64,000 nucleotides of DNA, taken from Kribbella sp. NBC_00382 (lineage in GTDB: Bacteria; Actinomycetota; Actinomycetes; Propionibacteriales; Kribbellaceae). Under the pieces are notes generated by a model. The model was given only the letters and a program-made list of their open reading frames with translations, searched no databases and was not told where the DNA came from. Of the stretch, positions 25,176 to 38,945 are shown in pieces. Location: contig NZ_CP107954.1 in the NCBI RefSeq assembly GCF_036067295.1, positions 6,014,001-6,078,000 of the forward strand, written 5' to 3'. Numbering within the stretch: the first letter of the stretch is position 1; every line of letters begins with the position of its first letter. The position numbers and the translations under genes are program-made.

Positions 25176-26192
25176 ATGTCTAGTCTCGTGCCCGCCGTGA
25201 TCATCCCGGCGTTCATCCCCAGTCCCAGCCAGGGTGTCTGGCACCTCGGCCCGCTGCCGTTGCGTGCGTACGCCATCTGCATCCTGATCGGCATCTTCGC
25301 CGGCTACTGGCTGGGTCGCCGGCGCTGGATCGCCCGCGGCGGCTCGCCGGAGGTGCTCGCCGACATCATCATGTGGGCGGTGCCGTTCGGTCTGGTCGGC
25401 GCCCGGATCTACCACGTGATCACCGACGCCGAGCTGTACTTCGGTGCGGGCAAGCACCCGATCGACGCGCTGAAGATCTGGCACGGCGGGCTCGGCATCT
25501 GGGGCGCGGTCGGCTTCGGCTGCCTCGGCGCGTGGATCGCCTGCCGCCGCCACAAGGTGCCGTTCCTGGCGGTCGCCGATGTGATGGCGCCGGGGATCGC
25601 GCTGGCGCAGGTGGTCGGCCGCTTCGGCAACTACTTCAACCAGGAACTCTTCGGCCGCCCGACGAACCACTGGTGGGGCCTCGAGATCGACCCGGCCCAC
25701 CGCCCGGACGGTTTCGCCGACTTCGGCACCTTCCACCCCACGTTCCTGTACGAAGCCATCTGGAACCTGGGCGTCATCGCCCTGGTCATCCTGATCGACC
25801 GCCGCTTCAAACTGGGCCACGGCCGGGCCTTCGCCCTGTACGTCGCCGGCTACACCGCCGGCCGCGCCTGGATCGAAAACCTCCGCATCGACACCGTCAA
25901 CGAGTTCGCCGGCCTCCGCCTGAACGTGTGGACCGCGATGATCATGTTCGTCCTCGCCGTCGCCTACTTCATCCTCGCCACCCGCCTCAAGCCCGGCCAA
26001 GAAGACATCACCGCCACGCCAGCCGCCCCCGCCTCACCGGACGCCGACTCGGTGGAAAACCCAGCCACCACCCCCGAGGCGGCGGTTGAGGCAGACCCGG
26101 CCACCGAGGCGAATGTGGTTGAGGAGATCGGCCCGCACAGCCCGGTGGAGGGTGACGTGAAGGTCGACTCCACCGACGGATCCCGTGACTGA
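25176..26192 (+). CDS. lgt: prolipoprotein diacylglyceryl transferase
   Basis: A 338-residue polytopic enzyme that attaches diacylglycerol to the lipobox Cys of prolipoproteins at the membrane. The Lgt signature GRFGNYFNQELFG is present near residue 148, with the upstream HGGLGIWGA and the C-terminal GRAWIENLRID. The last 60 residues form a Pro/Glu/Ala-rich cytoplasmic tail longer than in most Lgt proteins. It overlaps the VIT1-type gene by 8 bp. Confidence 0.94.
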   Translation: MSSLVPAVIIPAFIPSPSQGVWHLGPLPLRAYAICILIGIFAGYWLGRRRWIARGGSPEVLADIIMWAVPFGLVGARIYHVITDAELYFGAGKHPIDALKIWHGGLGIWGAVGFGCLGAWIACRRHKVPFLAVADVMAPGIALAQVVGRFGNYFNQELFGRPTNHWWGLEIDPAHRPDGFADFGTFHPTFLYEAIWNLGVIALVILIDRRFKLGHGRAFALYVAGYTAGRAWIENLRIDTVNEFAGLRLNVWTAMIMFVLAVAYFILATRLKPGQEDITATPAAPASPDADSVENPATTPEAAVEADPATEANVVEEIGPHSPVEGDVKVDSTDGSRD

Positions 26193-26901
26193 GATCTCCG
26201 CCGAACACTCCGGCGACCACACCCACCGCGACGTCACCGGCGGCTGGCTGAGACCAGCCGTCTTCGGCGCCATGGACGGCCTGGTCTCCAACTTCGCGTT
26301 GATCGCCGGCATGGACGGCGGCACCGACAGCGGCTCCAAGTTCATCGTCCTCGCCGGACTGGCCGGCCTAGCAGCCGGCGCCTTCTCGATGGCGGCAGGG
26401 GAGTACACCTCAGTAGCCTCCCAGCGAGAACTGGCAAGAGCCGAGATCGACGTAGAACGCCGCGAGATCCAGCGCCACCCCGCCGACGAGGAACGCGAAC
26501 TCTCCGAGACCTACCAGCAAAAGGGCCTCGACCCGGACCTCGCGGACAGAGTCGCCAAGCAGTTCCACGCCAACCCGGACCAGGCCCTCGAGGAACACGT
26601 CCGCGAAGAACTGGGCATCGACCCCAACGACCTCCCCTCACCAGTCGTCGCAGCAGGCTCGAGCTTCATCTGCTTCGCAGTAGGCGCCTTCATCCCGCTC
26701 CTCCCGTACCTCCTCGGCGCCAGCTCCGTCATCCCCGCCCTGATCATGTCCCTCACCGCACTCTTCATCTGCGGCGCTGTGGTCAGCCGGGTAACGAGCC
26801 GCTCCTGGTGGTACTCAGGCCTCCGCCAACTCCTCCTCGGCGGCGCTGCGGCAGCCCTCACCTACGGCGTCGGTACTTTGGTCGGCCCGGGCATCGGCTA
26901 G
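26185..26901 (+). CDS. VIT1/CCC1 family metal transporter
   Basis: A 238-residue membrane protein with five expected helices. The family stretch FGAMDGLVSNFALIAGM is near residue 29-45, then GAFSMAAGEYTSVASQ, followed by an acidic/basic cytoplasmic loop with ELGIDPNDLPSPVVAAGSSF. VIT1/CCC1 proteins export iron or manganese from the cytoplasm. GTG 26185 lies within the end of lgt. Confidence 0.88.
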   Translation: MTEISAEHSGDHTHRDVTGGWLRPAVFGAMDGLVSNFALIAGMDGGTDSGSKFIVLAGLAGLAAGAFSMAAGEYTSVASQRELARAEIDVERREIQRHPADEERELSETYQQKGLDPDLADRVAKQFHANPDQALEEHVREELGIDPNDLPSPVVAAGSSFICFAVGAFIPLLPYLLGASSVIPALIMSLTALFICGAVVSRVTSRSWWYSGLRQLLLGGAAAALTYGVGTLVGPGIG

Positions 26902-26904
26902 TGT
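26899..26904 (+). promoter_or_regulatory. -10 box TAGTGT overlapping the previous stop codon
   Basis: TAGTGT begins with the TAG stop of the VIT1-type gene and ends 7 nt before GTG 26912. No ribosome-binding site is seen, so the downstream transcript is probably leaderless. Confidence 0.45.
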
Positions 26905-26911
26905 CTCGCGG

Positions 26912-27721
26912 GTGTTTCCCGCGGCGATCGACGACCGGCCAGACCAGTTCCTCTACCAATTCGGCGACGTGTTCGCGCGTTTCGGCGCCGACACGCAGGA
27001 CTCCGGCAACGTCTCGTACGGCGTACAGGTCGCCGGCCAGCGGTACTTCATCAAGACCGCGGGCGACCCGTCCGACCCCGAGCCGTTCGCCAAGTTCGAA
27101 CGGCGCGAGGCAGGCCTGCGCAACGCAGCCCGGCTGGCCGAGGCGGTCGCCCATCCGCTGTTGCCGGAGTACCACGGCCTGATCGAGTCGCCGGCCGGTC
27201 CGTCGCTCGTCTACGAATGGCGCGACGGCGAGCACCTAGGTACGCGGCAGGACAACCCGACCAGCGCGTTCCAGCGTTTCCGCGCCCTCCCCATCGACCA
27301 GCTGACCGCCGCGCTCGACCAGCTCTTCGACCTGCACGATCTGCTCAGCAGCCAAGGCTGGGTCGAGGGCGACTTCTACGACGGCTCGCTGCTCTACGAC
27401 TTCGGCACCCGGCAGCTCACCGCGATGGACCTCGACGACTACCGACTCGGTGCCTACCGCAACGACATGGGACGGATGTTCGGCTCGTCCAGGTTCATGG
27501 CGCCCGAGGAACTCTCCCTCGGCGCGCCGATCGACGATCGCACCACCGCCTTCGTGATGGCCCGTACCGCGCTGATCTTCCTCGCCGACGGCACCCTCGA
27601 CCGCGCGGCCTTCAACGGCTCCGACGCCCAGTACGCCGTACTGCAGGAAGCCGTGACGACCAGATTCCCCAGCTACCAGGCGTTCTACAAAGCCTGGCGA
27701 GCAGCCTCCTCGACCACCTGA
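26912..27721 (+). CDS. protein-kinase-fold protein (serine/threonine-kinase-like)
   Basis: A 269-residue protein with kinase-like order: a beta strand with a Lys in RYFIKTAG (about 51), PSLVYEWRDGEHLG as a hinge, EGDFYDGSLLYDF in place of the catalytic loop, and AMDLDDYRLG in place of DFG. The HRD motif is not canonical, so activity is uncertain. Its 3' end overlaps the convergent phosphotransferase gene by 37 bp. Confidence 0.6.
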   Translation: MFPAAIDDRPDQFLYQFGDVFARFGADTQDSGNVSYGVQVAGQRYFIKTAGDPSDPEPFAKFERREAGLRNAARLAEAVAHPLLPEYHGLIESPAGPSLVYEWRDGEHLGTRQDNPTSAFQRFRALPIDQLTAALDQLFDLHDLLSSQGWVEGDFYDGSLLYDFGTRQLTAMDLDDYRLGAYRNDMGRMFGSSRFMAPEELSLGAPIDDRTTAFVMARTALIFLADGTLDRAAFNGSDAQYAVLQEAVTTRFPSYQAFYKAWRAASSTT

Positions 27722-28542
27722 GCCAACCGGCACAGCCGCTCGATGTGGTCACCTGGCTCGACCTGGCCCAACGACCATGCCGCCCGGGCGACAACCGTGA
27801 TCGCAGCAGTCAGTACCGCCCCACGCCGTACCGCGTCGTCCGGCCAGCTCGACCGACTCCCGCTTTGGTAGGCAGGCAGCAGTACGTCGATCGCCGCCTC
27901 GGTGGATGCCACCAGATACCCGAGATCGAACCCCAGCGGCCCGATCCCGAACTGCTCCCAGTCGACCGCCATCACCTCGTCGCCTTCGCGCCCGAGCAGA
28001 TTCACCGGATGCGCGTCCCCGTGCACCACCTGCTGCGGCAACCGATCGAGCTCATCCATCAGCTCGTCCCGGCGCTCCCACAACACGCCACAGTCCCGTC
28101 GAAGCCCGGCCGGCAACCGATCCTCGAGCACCAGCCGCGCCCAGCCGGCGTCCCTCTCGTCGCCCGCCAGCCGATCCCGCAGAATCCGCCGGGCGAACCA
28201 CTCCGCCGGTTCGAACTCGTTCAGCCCGAACCGCCCGAGCGCCAACGCCAACTCCGCAGGCTCAAACGAGACCTCTGAGACCGCCGCGCTCCAAACGGTC
28301 ACACCGTCTGGATCGCTCTCGACCTTCACACACCGAGGCCCGCGCAGCCCGACGGACCGTTCAACCACCCCGTGAGCAGCTACCTCAGCCTGCCGCCGCC
28401 AGTACGCGTAGTGATCCGCCCGCTCAACCCCCGGCAGCAACCGCTTGGCCACCAACCCGTCCGGAGTAAGCCAAACCCCGCCGTTGGACACGCCCGTCCC
28501 CGCGGTCAGGGCAGTCCAGTCACTGTCCGGCTCCCAGTACAT
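27685..28542 (-). CDS. aminoglycoside-phosphotransferase-fold protein
   Basis: A 285-residue protein of the APH/choline-kinase fold. The catalytic loop VVHGDAHPVNLL and the metal-binding AVDWEQFGIGPLGFDLGYL are intact, so it is likely an active small-molecule kinase. The substrate cannot be told; members act on choline, homoserine, sugars or antibiotics. The gene is convergent with the kinase-like gene and divergent from gltB. The 250-bp region from 28543 to 28792 probably holds the gltB promoter, but I see no clear operator in it. Confidence 0.78.
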   Translation of the reverse strand: MYWEPDSDWTALTAGTGVSNGGVWLTPDGLVAKRLLPGVERADHYAYWRRQAEVAAHGVVERSVGLRGPRCVKVESDPDGVTVWSAAVSEVSFEPAELALALGRFGLNEFEPAEWFARRILRDRLAGDERDAGWARLVLEDRLPAGLRRDCGVLWERRDELMDELDRLPQQVVHGDAHPVNLLGREGDEVMAVDWEQFGIGPLGFDLGYLVASTEAAIDVLLPAYQSGSRSSWPDDAVRRGAVLTAAITVVARAAWSLGQVEPGDHIERLCRLAQVVEEAARQAL

Positions 28543-28792
28543 CCACCAAGATCTACCACCTGTACAGGCAACTCACCTGAAATATTCACCCCACCGCCCC
28601 GATCGATGTCACCATGGGTAGACAGCGGAGTGAGCGCTTGCTTACACGCCGTGATTGTGGACTGTGAAAGGCGTTCTGACGGTGGGATGAGAGTCCACCT
28701 GATGGTCGTCATGAGGTAGTCTCGGGACTCCCGGCTTGGGCCAATGTTGTCCCGCGGCCAGTAGTTGACCGTAGGACGACGGGAGCCCCTGA

Positions 28793-33315
<4,523 letters not shown>

Positions 33316-33316
<1 letters not shown>

Positions 33317-34782
33317 TGGCTGACCCGAAGGGATTCCTGACCACCCAGCGCGAGGTCGCCGACCGTCGCCCGGTCGAGGAACGCAAGCAGGACTGGAAAG
33401 AGGTCTACCACGGTGGGCCCGGCAAGGCGCTGCTGCCGATCATCACCAAGCAGGCGGGCCGCTGCATGGACTGCGGCATCCCGTTCTGCCACTCCGGCTG
33501 CCCGCTGGGCAACCTGATCCCGGAGTGGAACGACCTGGTCTGGCGCGACGACTGGACCGGCGCGATCGAGCGGCTGCACGCGACGAACAACTTCCCGGAG
33601 TTCACCGGGCGGCTGTGCCCGGCACCCTGTGAGCCGGCCTGCGTGCTCGGCATCAACCAGGAGCCGGTCACGATCAAGAACGTCGAGGTCGCGATCATCG
33701 ACAAGGCCTGGGAGTCCGGCGACGTCCGGCCCCAGCCGCCGGAGTGGCTGACCGGCAAGACGATCGCGGTCGTCGGCTCCGGCCCGGCCGGTCTTGCGGT
33801 CGCGCAGCAGTTGACGCGGGCAGGTCATACCGTCGCCGTCTACGAGCGCGCCTCGGCGCCGGGTGGGCTGCTGCGGTTCGGCATCCCCGAGTTCAAGATG
33901 GAGAAGGCGCAGGTCGAGCGCCGGATCCAGCAGATGAAGGAAGAGGGCACCGTCTTCCGCTCCGGCGTCAACGTCGGCGTGGACGTCACCGGGACGCAGC
34001 TCAAGCAGCGGTACGACGCTGTCGTGATCGCCACCGGCGCGACGGCGGCCCGCGATCTGCCGGTACCGGGCCGCGAGTTCGGCGGCATCCACCAGGCGAT
34101 GGAGTACTTGCCGCAGGCCAACAAGGTCGCGCTGGGGGAGACGGTCGAGGATCAGATCGTTGCCACCGGCAAGGACGTGGTGATCATCGGTGGTGGCGAC
34201 ACAGGTGCGGACTGCCTCGGTACCGCGCATCGCCAGGGTGCTCGCAGCGTCACCCAGCTGGAGATCATGCCGCGGCCCTCGGAGGAGCGCCCGGCCGGCC
34301 AGCCGTGGCCGACGTACCCGATGATCTACCGCGTCGCCTCGGCTCACGAGGAGGGCGGCGACCGCGTCTACGCGGTCTCCACCAACAACTTCGTGGCGGA
34401 TGCTGACGGCAACGTTTCTGGTCTGGACCTGGTCGAGGTCGAGCTCGTCGAGGGTCGCTTCACTCCGGTACCGGGGAGCGAACGCACCATCCCGGCGCAG
34501 CTCGTGCTGCTCGCGATGGGCTTCCTCGGCCCGGAGAAGGAAGGCTTCCTCGAGCAGCTCGACGTCGAACTGGATGAGCGCGGCAACGTCAAGCGCGACA
34601 AGTCCTACCAGACCTCGGTCGACGGCGTCTTCGCCTGCGGTGACGCCGGTCGAGGCCAGTCCCTGATCGTCTGGGCCATCGCCGAAGGCCGCTCCTGCGC
34701 CGCCGGTGTAGACGCCCACCTCACCGGTTCCTCCACCCTGCCCACCCCGATCCCACCCACGGCCCGCCCGCTGGTGGTCTGA
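33316..34782 (+). CDS. gltD: glutamate synthase, small (beta) subunit
   Basis: A 488-residue FAD/NADPH subunit that passes electrons to GltB. The N-terminal 4Fe-4S Cys motifs are CMDCGIPFCHSGCPLGN and CPAPCEPACVLG. The FAD-binding VVGSGPAGLAVAQQL is near residue 155, and the NADPH-binding IIGGGDTGADCLG near 296; ACGDAGRGQSLIVWAI closes the FAD site. Start and gltB stop share one base. Confidence 0.96.
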
Positions 34783-34818
34783 CCGCGCGCCGAGATGCAC
34801 CTGCTTGATCCAGCGCAA

Positions 34819-34824
34819 TAGGTT
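34819..34824 (+). promoter_or_regulatory. -10 box TAGGTT, leaderless start
   Basis: TAGGTT ends 7 nt before GTG 34832, which supports that start over the TTG at 34805. Confidence 0.45.
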
Positions 34825-34831
34825 GGGGACC

Positions 34832-36382
34832 GTGTTTCGACGGCTGGTGACCAGGGCCCGGGTCCGCAAGGCAGTGCCGTGGGCCCTGCTGGTGCTGCTC
34901 TGGTTGCTCGTGTCGGTATCGATCGGCCTGCTCGGATTCGCCAACGACTCCGAGCGGGTCACGATCGGCGCACACGCCGCCAACGTGTCACCGACCTTCG
35001 ACAACCACGCCACCCTCGACCTCGGTGCCGTACTGCCCCGTCTCCGCCTGCAGACCGACCTGCCGGCGGACCTCGGCCTCAACATCGACATCCAGGAAAC
35101 CGACGCCGACAACCTCACCGAACTGCTCAACCGGGATGCCCTGATCGCCTCCCAGCCCGACGGTGAGATCGCCCGGATCCGCCAGGTGGTCCGCGAGATG
35201 GCCGTCGACAACGCGGTCGCCGGCGCAGGGTCAGGCCTGTTGGTGGCAGTGATCGTCGCAACCGCCTGGGCGATGATCGGGCCCCGTCGCCGGCGTGAGC
35301 TCTGGAAAGCCCTGCACAACTCCGAACGCCGGGTCCAGCACCGCGCGGTCGTCATCCTCGTCGCGATGCTGACCACGATCGCCTCCATCTTCGGCCCTGC
35401 CCAGATGCGTACCCCCGAAGCTGCCCCGACCACCTGGCAACCACTCTCGAAGCTGCTCCCCGAACTCTCCTTCGACGACCGCCTGAAGAACGTCGAGGTC
35501 GCATCAGGCTTCTCCACTACCGGTGGGGTCGGCGTGATCCGTACCGCCGTCGAGACCTATGAACGCTCTACCGAGTTCTACGGCCAGCTCCGCGACCGAG
35601 TGAGCCGGGTCGGCGGCCGGATCCATCAGGCGGCCGAGGGGGAGACCGTCGCGCTACTGGTCTCGGACCGGCACGACAACATCGGTATGGACCCGTTCGC
35701 CGCCGAGGTCGCCAAGGTCGCGGGCGCGAAGGTACTGATCGATGCAGGCGACGACTCGTCCTCCGGGCAGGCGTGGGAGGTGTTCAGCATCAACTCGCTC
35801 GCCCAGCACTTCAAGGACCTCAAGGTGGTCGCCGTGGCCGGCAACCACGACGCCGGCGGGCACATCGAGGACGCGATGCGGAAGAACAAGTTCACCGTGC
35901 TCGACAGCAAGCCGGTCGAGGTCGAGGGGATCCGCTTCCTGGGCGACAGCGACCCCACCAGAACCGGTCTCGGCAGCGCGGACACACCTGGCGACGAGAC
36001 GACGGTGGAACAGTCCAAGCGGCTGGCCGACGTGGCCTGTGACCAGCCCGAGGACGAGCGGATCTCGACCTTCGTCGTCCACGACCCGGCATCGTTCCAG
36101 GACACCGCGAATCGCGGCTGCGCGTCGCTGCTGCTGTCCGGGCATCTGCATCGCCAGGTCGGGCCCGAGACGAAGATCCTCGCCGAGAAGGCAGTCACCA
36201 CGTACACCAACGGGACCACCGGCGGAGCGGCGTACGCGTTCGCCCTCGGGTACACCCTGCGGCGGCCGGGCGAGGTCACCCTGATCACCTACGTGAAGGG
36301 TCAGCCGACCGGTCTGCAGACCGTCACGGCCGAGCTGACCGGCGAGGTCACCGTCGGCACGTACAAGCCGCTGGCCAACTGA
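34832..36382 (+). CDS. membrane-anchored metallophosphoesterase
   Basis: A 516-residue protein. Two membrane helices (about 14-35 and 135-155, with a third near 180-200) precede a calcineurin-like phosphoesterase domain. Metal motifs are VSDRHDN (where the usual D-x-H is changed to D-R-H), DAGDDSSSG, AVAGNHDAGGH and SGHLHRQVG. Most ligands are present, so activity is likely; the substrate is unknown. GTG 34832 is chosen because a -10 box lies 7 nt upstream. Confidence 0.78.
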   Translation: MFRRLVTRARVRKAVPWALLVLLWLLVSVSIGLLGFANDSERVTIGAHAANVSPTFDNHATLDLGAVLPRLRLQTDLPADLGLNIDIQETDADNLTELLNRDALIASQPDGEIARIRQVVREMAVDNAVAGAGSGLLVAVIVATAWAMIGPRRRRELWKALHNSERRVQHRAVVILVAMLTTIASIFGPAQMRTPEAAPTTWQPLSKLLPELSFDDRLKNVEVASGFSTTGGVGVIRTAVETYERSTEFYGQLRDRVSRVGGRIHQAAEGETVALLVSDRHDNIGMDPFAAEVAKVAGAKVLIDAGDDSSSGQAWEVFSINSLAQHFKDLKVVAVAGNHDAGGHIEDAMRKNKFTVLDSKPVEVEGIRFLGDSDPTRTGLGSADTPGDETTVEQSKRLADVACDQPEDERISTFVVHDPASFQDTANRGCASLLLSGHLHRQVGPETKILAEKAVTTYTNGTTGGAAYAFALGYTLRRPGEVTLITYVKGQPTGLQTVTAELTGEVTVGTYKPLAN

Positions 36383-36442
36383 TACAAGGTGTTAACCCAC
36401 CAGTAACGGGGGCGGACCAGCGGCGCAGTGGTCTTGTAGGAG

Positions 36443-36448
36443 TAGGGT
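36443..36448 (+). promoter_or_regulatory. -10 box TAGGGT before pyk
   Basis: TAGGGT ends 8 nt before GTG 36457. An AGGAG at 36438-36442 is too far from the start to act as a ribosome-binding site, so a leaderless transcript is likely. Confidence 0.45.
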
Positions 36449-36456
36449 TTTGTGAC

Positions 36457-37899
36457 GTGCGTCGCGCAAAGATCGTTTGTACGCTCGGCCCGGCTACGGC
36501 CGCCCCTGAGCGCATCCTGGAACTCGTCCAAGCAGGCATGGACGTCGCAAGGCTGAACCTGAGCCACGGCGCCCACGCCGAGCATGAGCGCATCTACCAC
36601 CGGATTCGCGCTGCAGCGGAGGAGACCGGCAAAAACGTCGGCATCCTCGTCGACCTGCAGGGCCCGAAGATCCGGCTGGCGGAGTTCGCCGAAGGCAAGG
36701 TCACCTTGACCTACGGCGAGCGCTTCACCATCACCACCCGGGAGGTTCCCGGTGACGTGAACATCTGCGGTACGACGTACGACGGGCTGCCCGGTGACGT
36801 CAATCCGGGCGATCAGCTGCTCATCGACGACGGCCGCATCGCTCTGGTCGCCGAGGAGGTGACCGAGACCGACGTGATCTGCCGGGTCGTCGTCGGCGGA
36901 CCGGTGTCGAACCACAAGGGCATCAACCTGCCCGGCGTCACGGTGAGCGTGCCGGCGATGTCGGAGAAGGACGCCGAGGACCTGCGCTGGGCCCTGCACC
37001 TGCCGGCCGACATGATCGCGCTGTCGTTCGTGCAGCGCGCGGCCGACATCCAGATCGTGCACAAGATCATGGACGAGGAGGGTCTGCGCCTCCCGGTGAT
37101 CGCCAAGATCGAGAAGCCGCAGGCAGTCGCCAACCTGGACGAGATCATCGAGGCCTTCGACGGCTTCATGGTCGCCCGCGGCGACCTCGGCGTGGAGCTC
37201 CCGCTGGAGGAGGTCCCGCTGGTCCAGAAGCTGATCATCGACCAGGCCCGGCTGAACGCGAAGCCGGTGATCGTCGCCACCCAGATGCTGGAGTCGATGA
37301 TCTCCGCCCCGCGCCCGACCCGGGCCGAGGCGTCCGACGTCGCCAACGCGGTGCTCGACGGCGCCGACGCGGTGATGCTGTCCGGTGAGACCAGCGTCGG
37401 CCGGTTCCCGATCGAGACGGTCAAGACGATGGCCCGCATCGTCGCGTCGACCGAGCAGCACGGCCTCGGCCGGGTCGCCGAGATCGACTGGGAGCCCCGT
37501 ACCAAGGGCGGCGTGATCGCCAAGGCAGCAGCCGACGTCGCGGACCGGATGGAAGCGAAGTACCTGGTCGCCTTCACCCAGAGCGGCGACACAGCGCTCC
37601 GCCTGGCCCGCTACCGCACGGAGATCCCGGTCCTGGCCTTCACCCCTGTCCCGTCCGTCAGCGCCTGGCTCAGCGTCGTCTGGGGCATCGAGACCCACAT
37701 CGTCCCCACCGTCCAGCACACCGACGACATGGTCCGCCAGGTAGACCAACGCCTCCTGGAACTGGGCAAGCTCCAAAAGGGCGACCTGGTGGTCATCGTC
37801 GCCGGCTCCCCACCCTCCATCCCCGGCTCCACCAACGCCCTACGAGTCCACCGAATGGGCGACGCCATCGGCGGCGCAGCCCCGGCATACCGCGACTGA
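36457..37899 (+). CDS. pyk: pyruvate kinase
   Basis: A 480-residue glycolytic enzyme converting PEP and ADP to pyruvate and ATP. Diagnostic parts are KIVCTLGPATA at the start, MDVARLNLSHGAHAEH, VDLQGPKIRL, VIAKIEKPQAVANLDEI (catalytic Lys and metal Glu), MVARGDLGVELPLEEVP and AVMLSGETSVGRFPIE. The C-terminal allosteric domain is present. An intrinsic terminator follows at 37919. Confidence 0.97.
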   Translation: MRRAKIVCTLGPATAAPERILELVQAGMDVARLNLSHGAHAEHERIYHRIRAAAEETGKNVGILVDLQGPKIRLAEFAEGKVTLTYGERFTITTREVPGDVNICGTTYDGLPGDVNPGDQLLIDDGRIALVAEEVTETDVICRVVVGGPVSNHKGINLPGVTVSVPAMSEKDAEDLRWALHLPADMIALSFVQRAADIQIVHKIMDEEGLRLPVIAKIEKPQAVANLDEIIEAFDGFMVARGDLGVELPLEEVPLVQKLIIDQARLNAKPVIVATQMLESMISAPRPTRAEASDVANAVLDGADAVMLSGETSVGRFPIETVKTMARIVASTEQHGLGRVAEIDWEPRTKGGVIAKAAADVADRMEAKYLVAFTQSGDTALRLARYRTEIPVLAFTPVPSVSAWLSVVWGIETHIVPTVQHTDDMVRQVDQRLLELGKLQKGDLVVIVAGSPPSIPGSTNALRVHRMGDAIGGAAPAYRD

Positions 37900-37918
37900 G
37901 AGAACCAGCAACACCAGA

Positions 37919-37950
37919 GGCGGCCAGTCACCCAACTGGCCGCCTTTGCT
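37919..37950 (+). terminator. pyk intrinsic terminator
   Basis: GGCGGCCAGT (37919-37928) pairs perfectly with 37935-37944 around a 6-nt loop and is followed by TTTGCT, 20 bp after the pyk stop. Confidence 0.75.
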
Positions 37951-37965
37951 GCATCCGCGGCGACC

Positions 37966-38029
37966 TTGAATACCTTCTGGTGACCTTGAACAGGTAATAA
38001 CTTGTTCAAGGTCACCAGAAGGTGTTCAA
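37966..38029. repeat. palindromic element, copy 1 (30-bp stem, AATA loop)
   Basis: Positions 37966-37995 pair with 38000-38029 over all 30 positions, two of them G-T, around the loop AATA. The inner core GACCTTGAACA/TGTTCAAGGTC is identical to that of a second element at 46276-46352, while the outer stem differs by compensatory changes. It lies between the convergent pyk and HTH-LAGLIDADG genes, where it could stop transcription from both sides in addition to the pyk terminator. Confidence 0.85.
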
Positions 38030-38091
38030 AGACAGCACTCCTTGTACGCCGGCGGCGCTCCTGCGTGTATGGAGAAGCCGTCGTTGGTGGC

Positions 38092-38841
38092 TTAGGACTT
38101 CGGGCCCACATGCCGGTCGAGTGCGGCGACGCCTTCGCGTCTGGCAACCGAAAGGGCATTGTGCCGGGGCATTCGCCAAGGGATGGCGAGCAGGTCCAAC
38201 GCCCATTGGCAGAGCGCCATGATGTCGGCGGACTCGTTGGAGAATTGGTAGCGCGGGTATTCGTAGCGCTTGAGTTCGCCGGCGACGCGTCGGGTCGCCC
38301 AGTTCGCCACACGGCAGCCGTCCGAGTGGAAGAGGCCTCTGAGGAACAGTCCGGGTTCCTCGATGACGATATCCCGCTGCCAGCCGGTCAGCTTGATGTC
38401 GCGGAGGTGCTTCGGGCCGTGACCGTGCTGAGGGAAGTGGCAGGGCCAATGCTTCCAGTACGAGACGACTGAGATGTATCCGATTGCCTGCGCCCGATGG
38501 ACCGGGCGAGTTGGGTGGACGGCGCGGATTGACGCCTCGACCTCGTCGATCAGCCGAGGGTATTTGTTGTCGCAGGCAACTCGGAGGGCGTAGACCTGCT
38601 TCTTGCCGGGCGACAGACAGCCGTCGCCGAGGTACAGGCCGAGTAGGTGTGCGTACGGACCGGCAGCCGGTCGCCCGTTGGCGCAGATGGGACAGCCGGC
38701 CGGGTCAACCTCGGCTGCCTTCCGGTCCCGCCAGTCACGGAGAGTAGCGCGGCTGACCCTGAGAAGGCGACTCACAGCACTCAAGGTCTCACCAGCCGCG
38801 AGTAACTCGCGTGCTCGCCGTCGCATGCGTCCGTCGTACAC
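38092..38841 (-). CDS. HTH plus LAGLIDADG homing-endonuclease-like protein 1
   Basis: The frame is open back through the tRNA gene, so the true start must lie after it: GTG 38841 (used here) or ATG 38826. The 249-residue product has an N-terminal helix-turn-helix (AGETLSAVSRLLRVSRATLRDW), a CPIC zinc-like pair, and two LAGLIDADG-like motifs, HLLGLYLGDG (about 65-74) and LRGLFHSDG in the second half. Between them is a conserved KHWPC-HFPQHG-KHL block. It is a paralogue of the protein at 39139-39921, sharing over half of the C-terminal residues. Free-standing LAGLIDADG proteins are usually homing endonucleases, but the HTH could also mean a regulator. The gene is on the other strand from its paralogue, with a tRNA between them. 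Confidence 0.72.
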   Translation of the reverse strand: MYDGRMRRRARELLAAGETLSAVSRLLRVSRATLRDWRDRKAAEVDPAGCPICANGRPAAGPYAHLLGLYLGDGCLSPGKKQVYALRVACDNKYPRLIDEVEASIRAVHPTRPVHRAQAIGYISVVSYWKHWPCHFPQHGHGPKHLRDIKLTGWQRDIVIEEPGLFLRGLFHSDGCRVANWATRRVAGELKRYEYPRYQFSNESADIMALCQWALDLLAIPWRMPRHNALSVARREGVAALDRHVGPKS

Positions 38842-38891
38842 AGGACGAGCGTTCCAGCCCGCACCGACATGTTCTGGAGTGGAAAGTAAGA

Positions 38892-38919
38892 AGCCTCGAA
38901 CCCGCGAGGGTTCGAGGCT
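38892..38919 (-). terminator. tRNA gene terminator
   Basis: A 12-bp perfect stem (38892-38903 with 38908-38919) with a 4-nt loop lies 27 bp after the tRNA 3' end on the minus strand and is followed there by a pyrimidine-rich run (TTCTTACTTTCC). It isolates the tRNA from the HTH-LAGLIDADG gene. Confidence 0.8.
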
Positions 38920-38945
38920 CGGCGAGGTCCTTGGACTTCGCTGCG

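Noticed and set aside
28543..28792. Riboswitch or nitrogen-regulator site before gltB
   Set aside because: The 250-bp gap must contain the promoter, but no fold or site could be supported by eye.
37966..38029. Terminal inverted repeats of an insertion sequence
   Set aside because: The arms are separated by only four bases, no transposase is near, and the second copy is in another convergent intergenic region with covarying arms.
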